This document shows positions 1 to 9,929 of a stretch of DNA of 16,348 nt, piece after piece (the stretch's first letter is position 1; every line of letters starts with the position of its first letter). A program made the position numbers and the translations under genes. The notes under the pieces were generated by a model. That model was not told the DNA's origin. It saw only the letters and a program-made list of their open reading frames with translations, and searched no databases. The stretch comes from Cochliopodium minus (lineage: Eukaryota > Discosea > Himatismenida > Cochliopodiidae). Where the stretch lies: positions 22,082 through 38,429 of the forward strand of contig JAMYWO010000340.1 in NCBI GenBank assembly GCA_024220525.1, written 5' to 3'.

Positions 1-7
1 CAAATAG

Positions 8-436
8 TCAGTTTCACAAGCTCTGGACACAATAAGCAATTACAAGTTCAAGCACGTTTCTTTCACCATAGATTTAAGGTACGCAATCCAAGGCTGGGAG
101 AACATCATGACACTCACAGGATATAACAACTTCACTTCCATAAGAATAATAGGGAATCCTCCTAACAAGACCTTTCTCAATTTCGTCAAACAAAAGGCGA
201 TAGAAAACAATCTCAACTTTTATTTTTCAGATTATTTTTTTAATGACCTTAATTACCATTGGATTTTTCCTTCTAATAGCAATACTTCTTCTTTAAATAA
301 AACTAATAATGCTCAGACTTATCGCAGATCCCACTCTTTCTTCTTCTCTTCTTCTTTCCTCTTTTTCATCAGTGTCTTGTTAATTCTTTGTGTTTTGCTT
401 GTTTTGTTTAATTTTATCATTTCTATGTATGATTGA
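8..436 (+). CDS. C-terminal exon of a membrane-anchored protein of unknown function (5' partial)
   Basis: The frame is open from base 8 to a TGA at 434-436. An in-frame TAG at 5-7 sits where a 3' splice site could be, so this is probably the last exon, with earlier exons outside the window. The reading frame upstream of the first ATG (107) looks coding (for example FTIDLRYAIQGWENI), so I do not take 107 as the start. The soluble part has mixed alpha/beta character (TSIRIIGNPPNKTFLNFVK) and no domain I recognise. It ends in a Ser/Phe-rich stretch and one strong hydrophobic helix (FFISVLLILCVLLVLF) four to eight residues from the C-terminus, as in tail-anchored or single-pass proteins with almost no cytosolic tail. 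A possible poly(A) signal AATAAA lies at 529-534. The function is unknown. Confidence 0.6.
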   Translation, partial: SVSQALDTISNYKFKHVSFTIDLRYAIQGWENIMTLTGYNNFTSIRIIGNPPNKTFLNFVKQKAIENNLNFYFSDYFFNDLNYHWIFPSNSNTSSLNKTNNAQTYRRSHSFFFSSSFLFFISVLLILCVLLVLFNFIISMYD

Positions 437-673
437 TTTGGTTTCTTTCCCTCTTTCTTCATCTTTTTTTTTTACTTTTTCTCCAAATGTATTTTGTAAA
501 TTTTATTCATAACCCTTTATTTATTGAAAATAAATTTTTATTTATTCACTCGGTATCAAAGATTCAAAAACCAAATCTTTACTCTTTTTGAAAATTTGAA
601 CATTCAATCTCAAATTTTTATTTTTTCACCATTTTCATTTTCTCTTAAAAAAAAAAAATAATAAAAAAAAAAA

Positions 674-1638
674 ATGAAAGAGGAAGAGAAAACAGATCAA
701 TTAGTTACTCCTGAAAGAACCCTTCTTGATTTTACCTCTGCTGGTAATAATGTATGGTTATTGAAAATCAGCGAAGAGATGAATGCAGAATGGTTTTCAG
801 AAAGCAACAAGACCAAAGATCTGGGCAAAATTGAACTGAATGAATCCAGAGAATTGTTTTATATACCCAATGAATCCTTCAAAAAGATTCCCAGCAGAAT
901 CAAATTAAATTTGAATAATGTTGAAGTGAAGAATAAAGAGGGATTGGATAATCAGCTCAAAGTATTCTCTACTGATGAATCTGGCAAATATAAGGTTGAA
1001 GGAAAAATAACTAAGAAAGGAATCATTGGTGGATTGGGAATGGATCTTCAGAATGCAAATAGCGATTTTTTGAAGAAATATATCAATGAGAAGATCCTCA
1101 AGGAGAAGCAACAGAAGGAACAGAAGAAAAAATCAAGATTGTTGACAGAAGATCAAATTCCAACGAAAAGAACAAAGATCATTTTGAACAATGATCCTAA
1201 TGGCGATTCTGATGAAGAAGTAAGAAGAAATTTTTTTTTTAATTTAAAGCAAAATATTTTACATTCGATCCCAAACAAATATTTTGATATATTTTGGATC
1301 ACAATCTCATTTGGATAAAAAACAATTTCAAATATTCTTCATAACAAATTAATATTACAAATAACCTAAATTATCCTTTAATCATCTTTTTTAACCTCAT
1401 TCAAAAGAGTAAGAAACCACAAAGAACCTTGAGAGTAAGAGTAGAAGATGAAGAAATAAAGGTGAGAATTTTGAAGGCATTTATGACCAGCGAACTCATC
1501 ACTATCAAAGAATTGGAAGAAAAGACTGATCAATCAAGACAATGGTTGAAACCACATCTCACCAGATTTTGTGATTATAATAAGAGTGGTGAAAAGAGAG
1601 GAAAATATGAATTAAAGCCCGAATATAAGAACAAATAA
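674..1638 (+). CDS. GTF2F2: Transcription initiation factor IIF subunit beta (RAP30)
   Basis: Two exons, 674-1219 and 1408-1638, joined in phase 0 across a 188-base intron (GTAAGA...AAAAG), give 258 residues; the human protein has 249. The N-terminal half carries the TFIIF dimerisation beta-barrel pattern (LLDFTSAGNNVWLLKI near residue 18, then the EWF and LGKIEL blocks). The second exon is the C-terminal winged-helix DNA-binding domain, and its end KYELKPEYKNK matches the family signature WELKPEYRHYQ. RAP30 pairs with TFIIF alpha, binds RNA polymerase II in the nucleus and helps place it at promoters. Between the domains is a Lys/Glu/Gln-rich linker (residues about 140-170). The ATG at 674 follows an A-rich leader and is the first start in frame. 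The reading frame runs on past 1219 into intron sequence, so an unspliced model would wrongly give 214 residues. Known from the family: both domains. Inferred: the exact splice sites. Confidence 0.93.
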
Positions 1639-2045
1639 ACAAAAAGATATTTATTTTTTTAAAGAGATATTGATTCATTGTATCTGAAATTGAACTATCT
1701 ATCATAACAATACAAATCAAAGATTATCAAGATAGCAAAAAAAATGGAGATTTCTTTTGAAATTTTTTTATTTAATGGACAGCAAGATTTATTCTTTGAA
1801 TCCATCATTGTTATATATTAGTATTCCTTTATTTTCTTTCCACTCAAAATACTTTTTTTTTTTATTCCAACATGTTTAATGTGAAAGGGGTTTATTTTAT
1901 TCTTATTTTTTTTTGATCTCATTGTGATCCTATTTCTATATTTCTAATTATTTTTTGACCATCCATCCTTTTTGAAGGCAAAAATTACCTATTTCAAAAA
2001 CAAAATTGAAAAATAAAAAAAATTGTTGATATTTTTCAAACAAAA
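1639..2045. other. Intergenic spacer between the TFIIF beta and RRM genes
   Basis: These 407 AT-rich bases hold the 3' flank of the TFIIF beta gene and the 5' flank of the RRM gene. I see T-runs, A-runs just before the next ATG, and no open frame, RNA gene or repeat of note. Confidence 0.7.
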
Positions 2046-5000
2046 ATGGAATTATCTGAAATAAATGATGATAAAGTACTGAAGAAAATCAACTTTTGTT
2101 TAACTCTAGATGAATTTAAAGTGAATTTTTGTCTATTGCTGAAAAATAAATACCAGCAATTGGAAAATACGAATACAATTGACACAATAGTCAAAACAAT
2201 AATAACAGGTATTAAATCAATCTATCATAAAAGGATTATAAAGAAAAGAGATGAAAATATAAAAATATTTATTCTTTATTTTCTTATTAATCAAAATTTT
2301 GGAAAATATAAAAAGAGTTTTCTCAAGGGAAAGAGAATTCTTTGAAGGCTGGAATATCAGTACAATCAGGAAACAAAACTTTTTTTGGAAAAGAGAATTC
2401 GAATGAATTTCAAGAAGCTTTTTTTTGGTGAATAAAAGAATTTTAATAACCATCTCATTCCTAAATATCATCTTCAATATACTTCCAAAAAAATATAATA
2501 AAATACAAAATCTTATATTATCTTAAATAAGCCCTTTATAATCTATATATCAAAATTTAATAACCTATTATTCTTATTTGTCATTTTTTTTATCAATTTC
2601 TATCACATTATAACTCAGGATACCCACATTATGCGAGATATTAGAAGGAAATGATCAAATATACAACATAAATTCAGAAAAATGCCAATTGGTGATGGTT
2701 CCCATCAAACCCAATTCCATCCAACACAGAATAGTATTTTGGGAAGATGATTTGACATCGACGTCATTCAGCGTGCCAGTTCTACCATTAGTGGATCAAA
2801 TCACCAATGAATTCGAAAAAATAATAATCTTTCAACAAAAATTAGAAAAACAAATTCAAATTGCTGAAAAGAAGATCAAAGAAAAGAATATTCTTCAAAG
2901 ACTTAATTCAATACTCGAAAATATTCAGCATTCCAATGTAGAAGATCAAATCAAAATCATCAAAGAAGCTCTTTATAGCTTCAAAGTGAGAAATAAAGTA
3001 ATCAAAATCCATTCCAAGACTACCCTGAGGGTCACCAATCTACCTCCTGAATTTACAGAAAAAGATATGTCAAATGTAAGGAACAGAATATACATAAATG
3101 ATTCAATATGAATTCTTATAAATCCCACATATCCCTTATATTTTAAACATACACATATATATGCTTTATTTTCTCATATTTCCCTTTCAATCATTTTTTT
3201 TGTACTCGAGAAATCATTACAACAAACAATATAATGCAATATAATCTTACATATTTACCAGTTTATTTGAATTATAAGGATTAAACTCAAAAATTATAAA
3301 CATAAATACATCTCCCATTCATCTATACATAAACTTATATTTTTCCTTTCATTTTTAATACATTCAAAACTTTCTTTTTAGCTATTTAGCGATTTTAATG
3401 TTGTATGCACCTCTATTGCTCGCAAAGGAGGAAAGAATTTGGGATTTGGTTTTGTTGAATTGGCTAATGAAAAAGAACAACAAAGCGCACAAGCTATGGA
3501 TCTCTCTGAAATAAATGGAAGGACTGTAGGAGTGAAACCTGCATGGACTTACCAGGAAATTAGAAGTAAATCTTTGTTTTTATTGAAATATAAACTCATA
3601 TTTTTTCCTTTATTGAAATATTATAACATTTATCTTGATTATTACAAATTCATTTAACATATTCTATTCATATCTCCTCCATTTCTTCATTATAAATGTT
3701 TATATTCATCGAATTTCTTTCTTTATTTGTTAGAACCATCACCTATCAAAAAGAAAACAACCTTAATTCCAATCAAAAACAAAGCGATGATCAAGAATCA
3801 ATCCAACAATACAAACAACGGAGACTCCAAAATCATCATACAAAAACCAAGCAACACCAACAACGAATCAAATCTAAATCTCACAGAAACCTCATCAAAA
3901 ACAGAGCTAAAAGATTTGAAAACTACACACGAATCATCTTCGTCAAAATCGGAGATATCTTCCTCTTCCAAAGACAGCAATAGCGAAGAAAAAAATCTCT
4001 CTGAAATCGAAAACAGCAAAAAAGAAACTTTGTCTTCCACATCTACATCTACATCTACCAATGCTCCTGTTTCGGGTCCCAAAAAAACATCTTTACAGGT
4101 GAAGCCTCCCAAAAAACCAAAAACCAAGAAAACAAAACCCACCAGTGTCATTTTGAGTAACAATGATGTCTTTCCCAATCAGGAAACCAACAAAAATCAC
4201 TCTAATATTAACTCTCAAAACACCAACTCTAATTCTAATCTTAATTCTATTAACAGCTCTAATATTTCTAATACACCCAATAACAATACTTTTAATAATC
4301 AAAAAAACATCGAAAATAAAAGTGTTACTAACAATAACATCAACAATAACAACAATAACAAAGAAGTTGAAATTTTATTAGAAAATACACCTGTTCATTC
4401 TAAAAATAGTAATAACAACCCAAATTCTAACCAAAATAATGCAAGCAATATTACTACCAATGAAGATGGAAGCCAAGTCATCCACATCAACGAAAATAAA
4501 AAAATAAATTTGAAGATAAAAAACCATAGTAACAATAACAATAACAACAATAATAATAACAACTACAATAACCACAACAATAGTAATAACAATAATTACT
4601 ACAATAACAGTAATTACAATAACAACAATAATAATAACAATAATAACAACCACAATAATAATAACCACAATAACAATAATTATTATAATAACAATAACTA
4701 TAACAATAACAGTAATTACATTAACAATAATTATAACAATAACAATAACAACAATAACGATCTTTTTGATCAACTGTATATTTCTAATTTACACTACTCC
4801 ATTGACACTGACGAACTTTTGAACCTTTTCAAAGACTACGGCGCAACCGAAGTCAAAATTTTGAAGCGAAGAAATGGGAGCAGCAAGGGTGTCGCCTTCA
4901 TCTGGTTCTCCAGAAAAGAGGAGCAGCAAAGAGCCATGGACATGATGAACGGCTCCAAGATCAAAGGGAGAGCTTTGAAAGTGGAGATTGCACGGTCAAA

Positions 5001-5288
5001 ACGTTTTCCATCTGACAATTCTGACGATGATTACGATAATTATGATGATCCTTTACCCATTAAACAGAAAGCCATTGTCAAGAAGACCCAGATTGATGAC
5101 TCAGAGTATACTTCTACTACCATTTTGACTATCAATGATCCTAATAAGAGCAAGAACCTCCCTCCCAAGCAAATCACAATAAGAAAGAATTCTTCCAAGC
5201 AGAATCACGAAGAGAATCTTCAAAAGAAAAATCAGAAGCCTACTAATCAGCATAATCAGCATAATCAGCAGAATCAGCAGAATCAGCA
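2046..5288 (+). CDS. Two-RRM RNA-binding protein with long Ser/Asn-rich linker (3' end cut by N at 5289)
   Basis: Proposed exons are 2046-2208, 2328-2427, 2619-3075, 3382-3565 and 3734-5288 or beyond. All four junctions keep frame (phases 1, 2, 0, 1), giving at least 819 residues. The N-terminal region (1-223) is unrecognised and includes a Lys/Glu/Gln-rich helix (about 150-195) likely to form a coiled coil. RRM1 spans about 224-295 with RNP2 LRVTNL and RNP1 NLGFGFVEL, and is itself split by the third intron. A disordered linker follows: Lys/Ser/Thr-rich, then Asn-rich. RRM2 spans about 649-722 with RNP2 LYISNL (4774-4791) and RNP1 KGVAFIWF (4885-4908). After it come an acidic Asp/Tyr patch and a Gln/Asn-rich repeat that meets the N. 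The protein probably binds single-stranded RNA in the nucleus or in RNP granules; the exact family is unclear. Exons 1 and 2 are the least certain, since they rest on phase fit and low-complexity coding. No stop codon is assigned because the sequence breaks at 5289. Confidence 0.82.
4522..4759 (+). repeat. Poly-asparagine-coding tract between the two RRMs
   Basis: About 80 codons are almost all AAC or AAT, broken by occasional Ser, Tyr and His. The two Asn codons are mixed in no fixed order, so the DNA is not a clean trinucleotide repeat although the peptide is close to homopolymeric. The tract is in frame within the fifth exon of the RRM gene. It predicts a flexible, prion-like linker of the kind common in AT-rich amoeba proteomes. 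Confidence 0.9.
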
Positions 5289-5289
5289 N
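5289..5289. other. Single ambiguous base, probable contig join
   Basis: An isolated N sits at the end of a CAGAAT-type Gln/Asn codon repeat. On its left is the RRM gene; on its right the sequence abruptly becomes ankyrin-like coding. A lone N at a repeat is what some scaffolding programs leave when contig ends could not be merged. This is an inference; a simple base ambiguity is also possible. Confidence 0.6.
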
Positions 5290-5352
5290 CACTATTTGTG
5301 CATCAAAACTGAGAACAGTTCCCATATCGAATATTTGTTAAAGTTTGGGGCT
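5290..5352 (+). pseudogene. Ankyrin-repeat-like coding fragment
   Basis: The 21 codons after the N read HYLCIKT...SSHIEYLLKFGA, which matches the helix-turn-helix part of an ankyrin repeat (consensus TPLHxAC...VxxLLxxGA) and resembles the LHY(I/A/S)C repeats of the ankyrin gene in this window. A GT at 5353 could be a splice donor, and the sequence turns into T-rich DNA there. It is in the same frame as the RRM gene, but no known RRM domain needs an ankyrin end. No further ankyrin exon lies to the right before the minus-strand RCC1 gene, so it is best read as a stray fragment at a bad join. A remnant or a true fusion are alternatives. Confidence 0.5.
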
Positions 5353-5406
5353 GTACATTTTTTTTTATTTTTTATTTTATTATTTTTTCATTTTTATTTT
5401 ATTATT

Positions 5407-5495
5407 ATTTATTTATTTTATTTATTTTATTTATTTTATTTATTTTATTTATTTTATTTATTTTGTTTATTTTATTTATTTTATTTATTTTACAA
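5407..5495. repeat. 9-bp ATTTTATTT tandem repeat
   Basis: About nine copies of a 9-base unit (ATTTTATTT and one-base variants such as TTTTGTTTA) lie between the ankyrin-like fragment and the end of the minus-strand RCC1 gene. On the plus strand it reads as a Tyr-Phe-Ile repeat, which is an artefact of the satellite. Similar units occur at about 6730-6880, inside an intron of the RCC1 gene. Confidence 0.85.
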
Positions 5496-5511
5496 AATAT
5501 ATTTTATTTAT

Positions 5512-6965
5512 TTATTTTTTACTAGTTATAATGAAAGAAGAACAATTATAACCACAAGAAATAGAAACAATATCAGGATCTGTTAATAAAAGACGAGGAA
5601 CATCTACAACTCTTACTTTTTGTTCAAATCCACATTGTCCATAATTATTATATCCCATCACCCATACTTCTCCATTTTCTTTTGTAAAAAAAAAAAAAAT
5701 TTTTTTGTTGTAAAATCAAAAATAAGTATTTTTTATTTATTTTATTTATTTTTTAATTTTATAAACAAACGTAAATTTTCTTTTATTTTAAATATTTTTT
5801 TTATTTAATTTATTATTTTTTTTTGATTTTTTATTTACTTTTTAAAAACAAAACATGATCAAATCCACAAGAAAAAGAGATGACATTATCAATATTTATT
5901 TCTGTAAAACCATAACTTTGTATATTTAATCCATGCCAATATCCACTCCAAAATATTTTCCCATCATCTTTTTAAAAAAAAATAAAAAATAAAAAAATTT
6001 ATTTAAAAATAAAAAATCTCAAATGAATTAATTAAAAAAAAAAGAGAAATTAAAATTATACCTTACAAACAAGATTAAAAATTAAAAAATATTGAACATT
6101 TTTAACAAAAATTTAAAATTTAATAGAAAAAAAAAATGATAAAAATATTTTCAAATAATTTAAAAAAAAATAAAATAGTGTTCAAATAAAAAAGATTTTC
6201 AAAAAAAAAAAAAAAGAGAGAGAAAGATTTAAATTACCTCGTTGAACAATAGTGAGTTGATAAGAAGCACAAATTTGAGTAACATTGGAAGAAATGAGTG
6301 TAAATGTTGATAAATTTGTTTGATTATTTTTTATTCCTAATTGTCCAACACCATTGTACCCTTAATAAATAAAATTTTAATAAATAAAAATGCTAAAAAT
6401 AAAAAACATTATTTTTGAAATGAAATTACCACATCCATACAAATTTCCATCATCTCGGATCAAGAAAATAAAAAGAGAATAAAAAACAATCAAAAAAAAT
6501 ATAAAAAATAAAAAAATACAAAAAAAATAAAGAAAGTGAAGAAAAATAAAAACAATAAAATTTACTTTCCAAATAAAAAGAATTATATTGTCCCAAGACA
6601 ATAGATTTTATTTTTGGATTATTCATAATTTTAGTAGGTGTTTGCACATAGCCCGTATTTCCTGTTCCACATTCTCCATTACCATTATATCCAAATGAAT
6701 AAACATCTCCATTTTCTATTGTTTTTAATTATAAAAATTTATTTATTTTATTTATTTTGTTTATTTTTATTTTTTATTTTTCATATATTTTGATATTTAT
6801 TTTTTTATTTAATGTTTATTTCATTTTATTTATTTTATTTATTTTATTTTATTTATTTTATTCATTTTATTTCATTTTTTAAATTTTTTATTTTTTCATT
6901 TTATTTGAATTACCTTTCAAGAAAATGTTGTGTTGAGAAAAACAAGAAGTAGAGTTTTGTTTCAT
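5512..6965 (-). CDS. RCC1-repeat (beta-propeller) protein
   Basis: Six exons on the minus strand: 6965-6914, 6715-6566, 6453-6430, 6360-6238, 5967-5839 and 5678-5512. Every junction is phase 1, giving 214 residues and a TAA at 5514-5512. Four RCC1 units are visible, each opening with NG(D/N/K/E)(V/L/I)(Y/F/W) and containing forms such as FGYNGNGECG, CGYNGVGQLG and MGYNNYGQCG, and closing with forms such as SCGFDHVLFLK or SCGYNCSSFI. RCC1 repeats build a seven-bladed propeller used as a protein-interaction or GTPase-exchange platform. Four and a half blades are too few for a closed ring. The first exon (MKQNSTSCFSQHNIFLK) looks like the end of a blade rather than a protein start, so 5' exons may be missing, although TAA lies upstream in frame and I see no RCC1-like exon up to 7460. 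The client is unknown. It lies tail-to-head after the transcription-factor gene on the same strand. Confidence 0.86.
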
Positions 6966-7462
6966 TTTTGAAATTCTTTATTTGCAAAAAAAAAAAAATT
7001 AATAAAATTAAAATTTAGAAGAACATTGGATACATTAAAATTTTGTAAAATTATTATTATCAGTAAATCAAAAGAATCTTTCACCATATCAAATAAAAAT
7101 TAATATAAAGAAAGTATATGTTTCATCCTTTCATTAAAAATTATATGAAAAATAAAAATTTTATCCAAATGCTTTTTATTTTGTTGATTCAAGATGTCGA
7201 TTATATTTGTGAGATATTATTGAAAAGATGTCGAATATATACGATGATAAAATTTATTTTGTATGATTGGGATAATATTTATTCTTATTTTTTGGAAAAT
7301 GAAATTATTAAAATATTATCACCAATATATTATATAATCAAAAACACGAGATAAAAAGGAAATAGTATTTTTTGCCTTCAAACTAAATACTCTTTTTTTT
7401 TTTTTTTTATTATATTTTTTTTTTGTTGAAAATTAGTTTTGTAAAAAAAAAAGTTTATTTAT
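6966..7462. other. Intergenic spacer with an unsupported 78-codon open frame
   Basis: This stretch lies between the transcription-factor stop and the RCC1 start, both on the minus strand. It has a 17-base T run near 7391, and TTTATT on the plus strand at about 7453-7462, which is AATAAA right after the transcription-factor stop. A plus-strand frame 7118-7354 (ATG to TAA) encodes 78 Ile/Tyr/Lys-rich residues with no domain I recognise. It holds two near copies of AAGATGTCGA-TATAT (about 7192 and 7228). It could be a small gene, a relic or chance, and I give it low weight. Confidence 0.45.
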
Positions 7463-9771
7463 TTAATCAACAGGAGTAAATTTAAAGATGATTCTTGGAT
7501 CTTTCAAGCTATCCTTCTCCACTCTTGTGATAGAAGTGGCAACAACAAAACTAAAGATAGGCTTCTTGGTCTTCTCATCACAAAAGATAGATCTCTTGAA
7601 ATGAATCTTGAAGAGATTGTTGTTGTGCAAAACGAAACTCACCACTTGAAAATAGTTCACATGTTCTTTACAACTTTTGACAATATCCTATTTCAAGAAG
7701 AAAAAAAATTGAATATTTAAAATTAAAGAACTATCAATAAAATTAAAGATTTAAAGTATTTGAAAGAAATTTTTTTAATATCATTCTTTATTTTTGTAAA
7801 TTAAAAAAAAATAAAAATAAACAAAAAATTTTTATTAAAAAAAAATAAATATAAAATTAAAAATTTAAAAATAATTATTAATAATTTTGTTTAATAAAAT
7901 TATCTCACAATGCTATGTTGCTCAAAAACAGTCATAGGAAATTTTGGCAAAAAGTCCGACAAACACTTTCCAACCAACTTATCAGGAGTAGTACCCATAA
8001 TCCTAGCAGTATGCGAAGAAACATAGTGAATAGACTGAAAATACTGATGATAATTTTTTATTGGAGCATCTACGGGATAATTCACCCAGTAAAACACGTT
8101 TCCCGCCATTTTTGAAGTGGTTGGAAGAAAGGTGTCGATGTGGGTGTCATGGAAAAGAAACTTTTCGCTTTTTTCCAGGTTATCAATTTGTTTTTTGAGC
8201 AATAAGTTTTCTTTTTTCAATTTTTCTATTTTTGCCTAAAATAAAGATAAAAATGAAATTCAAAATAAAATGAATTTAAAATAACAATTAAAATAAATGA
8301 AATGGTAATATAAAAATAAAAAATTTAAAAAAAAAACTTATGAAAACAAAATTTTCAAGAATAAAATTTAAAGATTAAATTTAATGAAATAAAGCATTTT
8401 TTAAAAAAAAATATTAGAGAAAAATATATCTTAAAAAAAATAAAATATTACTTTTTCGTTTTGTTTTTGTTGTTCGAAAATGAACTCAAATTCTGTGATG
8501 AAAGGATCTATTGATTGAGAAGACTCCAAAAAATCAGAGGAGTCTGTAGGAGAATAGTTTGCTGAATCGTAAGAGTCTAACGAAGCGTTGTAGACCTGCT
8601 CCGACATGACATTATCATACACGCTTGCTCCTGTTTCACCCGCTGTATCATTAAAATAGGATTGATCTTTAAAAATGTCATTTGTGTTGTTGTTATTATT
8701 TATATTAATTATATTTATATTATTAATAAAAATAAAATTGTTATTATTGTTATTGGTTAGATTGTTATTGGGGAGATTATTATTGATGATGCTATTCAGC
8801 GTTTCATTGGATATTTTCTCAGATGGTATGTTGATATTGTTGGTATAAATGTTTGTGGAATTATTGTTCATCCCTGTGGGATTGACAGGATGTCCAATCG
8901 GATTAGTATTGTGTTGTAGATTAGCATTTATTCTTTTGTTATTGTTTGTATAGTTAATATCATTTCCTCTTGTGGAGGAGGGATTATTTTTATTGGGGAT
9001 ATTAATATTCTTGACTGGGGGAACGGAATTGGGATGATTTTTGATTGGAGGAATGGATGATTTAGGAAGATTAGATCCATTATTGATATTTCTTATGGCA
9101 TCATAATTTGGGATGCTGGAATTATTTTTATTGGGAAATTTATTATTGGTAATGGGTACTTTTTTGATGGAGGGAATTTCCATATTGACATTTTTATTTG
9201 GGATGGGTGTTCTATTATTGATGTTATTGTTATTGGTTCCAAAATAATTTGAAGGATAGGAATTATTATTGTTGCTGATAGGAGTATTATTTACATTTTG
9301 ATGTGGATATTGACCCATTCCTACATTATTATTCAAGTTGCTTTTTGATGTTGGATAGATAGAACCATTTGAAATCAATTTAATTGAAGGAGTTTTATTT
9401 ACATTATTAATGTTGGTATTCCTATTGATATTGTTATTGATATTATTTGGAATATTGGTATTTACTTTGGAATTATTTCCTTCATTTTGATTCAAATTTT
9501 CAAAGAGATGGGATGTTGGTTGTGGTCTCTTATTATTATTCAACATACTTGTTATATTCAATATATCTTGATGGCTAAGTATCGCTCCACTCTTTTTCTC
9601 TTCCCTCCTTTCTTGGGGTGGAAGATTATTCGTTTCCATCTTGAAACTATTGAAATCATTGCAGACAACATTTGTTTTAATACAATTTCCGCAAGGTCTT
9701 TCTTCTCCACATTTCCTATGATTATTATAACAGTTTACACATGCTGCTTTTCCTCTCTTTTTGTTACTCAT
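7463..9771 (-). CDS. Zn2Cys6 (fungal-type) and PAS domain transcription factor
   Basis: Three exons, 9771-8452, 8235-7909 and 7687-7463, all joined in phase 0, give 623 residues. Introns are GTAATA...TTTTAG and GTGAGA...AAATAG. Residues 11-37 hold a perfect zinc binuclear cluster, C-x2-C-x6-C-x5-C-x2-C-x6-C (Cys 11, 14, 21, 27, 30, 37), preceded by basic KKRGK. Residues about 45-360 are Asn-rich with Pro/Ser, followed by an acidic Ser/Asp/Glu stretch (about 380-430) that could be an activation region. The second exon begins with a short Lys/Leu coiled coil (about 441-460), then a PAS-like domain (WVNYPVDAPI, YVSSHTARIMGTTPDKLVGK), completed by the third exon. Cluster plus C-terminal PAS is the layout of the fungal ERT1/RDS2 gluconeogenesis regulators, and similar proteins are known in social amoebae. 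It should bind DNA in the nucleus and may sense a small ligand through PAS. The ATG at 9771 starts two residues before the basic run. Confidence 0.9.
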
Positions 9772-9793
9772 TTTGCTTTTTTTTATTTTAAAT

Positions 9794-9866
9794 NATAAAA
9801 AATAAAAAATAAAAAATAAAAAATAAAAAATAAAAAATAAAAAATAAAAAATAAAAAATAAAAAAT
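9794..9866. repeat. N at 9794 followed by (AAAAAAT)n satellite
   Basis: An isolated N is followed by about ten copies of a 7-base unit, TAAAAAA, ending at 9866. The N is only 22 bases upstream of the transcription-factor start codon. The satellite leads into an intron-like stretch before an orphan last exon on the plus strand. Repeat plus single N suggests an unresolved assembly join. Confidence 0.8.
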
Positions 9867-9929
9867 GAAAACAAATAAATAAAAAAATAAAATAAAATTA
9901 TAAAATAAATTTTTTTATTTTATTAAAAG

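Noticed and set aside
79-119. Possible intron GTACGC...CACAG in the first gene
   Set aside because: Removing it puts the downstream frame into an early stop, while reading straight through gives coding-like sequence.
905-1111. Minus-strand frame inside TFIIF beta
   Set aside because: Antisense of a well-supported coding exon.
3798-4178. Minus-strand 126-codon frame opposite the Ser-rich linker
   Set aside because: Antisense shadow of the RRM gene's fifth exon; no domain, and low-complexity acidic/Phe composition follows from the coding strand.
4378-4773. Minus-strand open frame of Ile/Val runs
   Set aside because: It is the antisense of the Asn codon tract (AAC/AAT read backwards gives GTT/ATT) and overlaps a supported exon.
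5345-5551. Plus-strand Tyr-Phe-Ile-rich frame
   Set aside because: Produced by the 9-base satellite and the antisense of an RCC1 exon; not a protein.
9487-9798. Plus-strand frame opposite the zinc cluster
   Set aside because: It is antisense to a perfect Zn2Cys6 motif and crosses the N.
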